DNA of 7,058 bases from Bacillota bacterium (lineage in GTDB: Bacteria > Bacillota > Clostridia > Oscillospirales > Acutalibacteraceae). Made by a program: the position numbers and the translations under genes. The notes beneath the pieces were generated by a model. The model was not told the DNA's origin and made no database searches. It saw only the letters and a list, made by a program, of their open reading frames with translations. Each line of letters opens with the position of its first letter. Position 1 is the stretch's first letter. Below, one piece after another: positions 5,972 through 7,058 of this stretch. The stretch is taken from positions 1 to 7,058 of the forward strand of contig JAUZPX010000093.1 in assembly GCA_030705695.1 (NCBI GenBank). The letters are read 5' to 3'.

Positions 5972-7058
5972 AAAAGAGATTATTCTTGGTCAATACTTTA
6001 ATAATTTGCTGTGCTTTGCTTGTTTTGTTTGGTGCAAGCCTGTATATTACTTATGTTGACAATATTGATCTTGCCAAGGATACAGTAATTAACTATACGG
6101 ATATTTACAGCAACTTTTATAAGGGTAATACAAATCTTGACAAGTATATTGAAAGCGTAAACGTACTTCAAGATAATGTACGCATAACAATAATATCAAG
6201 CAGCGGTAAGGTTCTTAAGGATTCCAGCCCGTTAGATACTTCTACTCTTGAAAATCATCTTGGCAGAGAAGAAATTCAAGCTGCGCTGAAAGGAACGCCT
6301 GAAGTTGTTATCAGGCATAGTACAACTCTTAATACCGATATGATGTACTATGCCAAAAAAGTTAATATCTCTTCGGGCGATTATATTTTTATTCGATTTG
6401 CCGTTCCGATTAATTCAATTAACAGCTATTTTATGAGGACTCTTCCGCTGTTTATTTTAATAATAATAGTTATAATTATTGCATCGTTTTTCTTAATTGA
6501 TAAGTCAATCAAAAAGCTGCTTATGCCTTTTGAATTTATTAAACAAAGCCTTCAATCACTTAATGACGGAAATTATAAAAAATCAGATTCAAATTCGAAA
6601 TATGAAGAGATTAATCAGATTACAAATGAGATTAACGATATTTCCGAAAAGCTTGAAAAAGATATTTACAAAATTAAGAACGAGAAAAACAAACTTCATT
6701 ATATTTTAAATAATATTAACGACGGACTTTTTGCTGTTAACAGCGATTTAAATGTTACTTTAATAAATGACAGTGCAAAACGTGTTTTTGAGATTACCGG
6801 TGACATCAAAGGTCATAATCTAAACTATTTAACTATTAATCATCAAATAATAGATGCCGTAAATGCCTGTACAAAAAGCGGTCATAGCGCACTGTTTGAG
6901 CTTGAGCAAAACGGTTTAGTCTATCTTGTTACCGTGAAAAAATTAGATGAGTACAAAGCCGACGATATTGCAAATTTGTGCATAGTGATTTTAAATGATA
7001 TTACAGAGATAGCAAAAAATCAAAAGTTACGTGAGGAATTTTTTGCAAACGCAAGCCA
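5968..7058 (+). CDS. phoR: Phosphate sensor histidine kinase PhoR (3' end cut by window edge)
   Basis: The membrane kinase partner of the preceding regulator; 363 complete codons are visible. Helix one spans about 5-28, an extracytoplasmic sensor region of about 120 residues follows (30-155), and helix two is at about 158-177. A HAMP-like linker (178-235, rich in charged and amphipathic residues) leads to a PAS domain (about 243-350, beginning LHYILNNINDGLFAVN). The last residues are LREEFFANAS, the lead-in to the H-box, and the final two bases CA would begin His364, the expected autophosphorylation site. The rest of the dimerisation domain and the whole ATP-binding domain lie outside the window. 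The outer domain makes it like PhoR of Bacillus rather than that of E. coli, which lacks a large one. GGGG (5953-5956), inside phoB, may serve as its ribosome site. The ATGA overlap indicates coupling to phoB. Confidence 0.92.
   Translation, partial: MKKRLFLVNTLIICCALLVLFGASLYITYVDNIDLAKDTVINYTDIYSNFYKGNTNLDKYIESVNVLQDNVRITIISSSGKVLKDSSPLDTSTLENHLGREEIQAALKGTPEVVIRHSTTLNTDMMYYAKKVNISSGDYIFIRFAVPINSINSYFMRTLPLFILIIIVIIIASFFLIDKSIKKLLMPFEFIKQSLQSLNDGNYKKSDSNSKYEEINQITNEINDISEKLEKDIYKIKNEKNKLHYILNNINDGLFAVNSDLNVTLINDSAKRVFEITGDIKGHNLNYLTINHQIIDAVNACTKSGHSALFELEQNGLVYLVTVKKLDEYKADDIANLCIVILNDITEIAKNQKLREEFFANAS

Noticed and set aside
6497..6709. A 70-residue open frame on the plus strand within phoR.
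   Set aside because: It is out of frame with a convincing PhoR reading that continues through the region, and has no family resemblance.

Overview
The window carries a phosphate-starvation (Pho/Pst) locus of a low-GC Gram-positive bacterium. It is probably a member of the Clostridia, perhaps a gut Oscillospirales or Lachnospirales relative. That placement is an inference from the AT-rich coding sequence, strong GGAGG ribosome sites, standard code, a lipoprotein-type substrate-binding protein, and a divergent MacB-like ATPase/permease fusion of a kind common in Clostridia. The species cannot be named from the sequence.

Layout. Bases 1-943 (minus strand) hold the 5' part of a large ABC exporter gene: a complete ATPase domain plus the first membrane helix of a fused permease, cut by the left edge of the window. 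Bases 944-1143 are a divergent control region. Toward the exporter there is a near-consensus sigma-A promoter overlapped by an imperfect palindrome. Toward the right there is a Pho box of three tandem 11-bp repeats followed by an extended -10 promoter. From 1144 to the right edge runs one tightly packed operon: pstS, pstC, pstA, pstB, phoU, phoB (phoP-type regulator) and the start of phoR, which is cut just before its phospho-accepting histidine.

How the genes work together. PstS captures extracellular phosphate, PstC and PstA form the membrane channel, and PstB powers uptake. PhoU links the state of the transporter to the PhoR kinase, and PhoR phosphorylates PhoB. Phospho-PhoB should bind the Pho box ahead of pstS, so the operon probably controls itself and responds to phosphate limitation.

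Most notable points: (1) the two halves of PstS are in swapped order compared with ordinary PstS, a circular permutation; (2) the position usually held by Asp or Arg in the phosphate-site motif appears to be Ala; (3) a stable hairpin after pstS, together with a TTG start for pstC, could keep the binding protein in excess over the channel; (4) a clear three-repeat Pho box; (5) a possible internal promoter that would yield phoB-phoR mRNA without the phoU ribosome site. I do not see a wholly new system. The permuted PstS is the least ordinary part. There is no RNA gene, CRISPR array, insertion sequence or tRNA that I can support.
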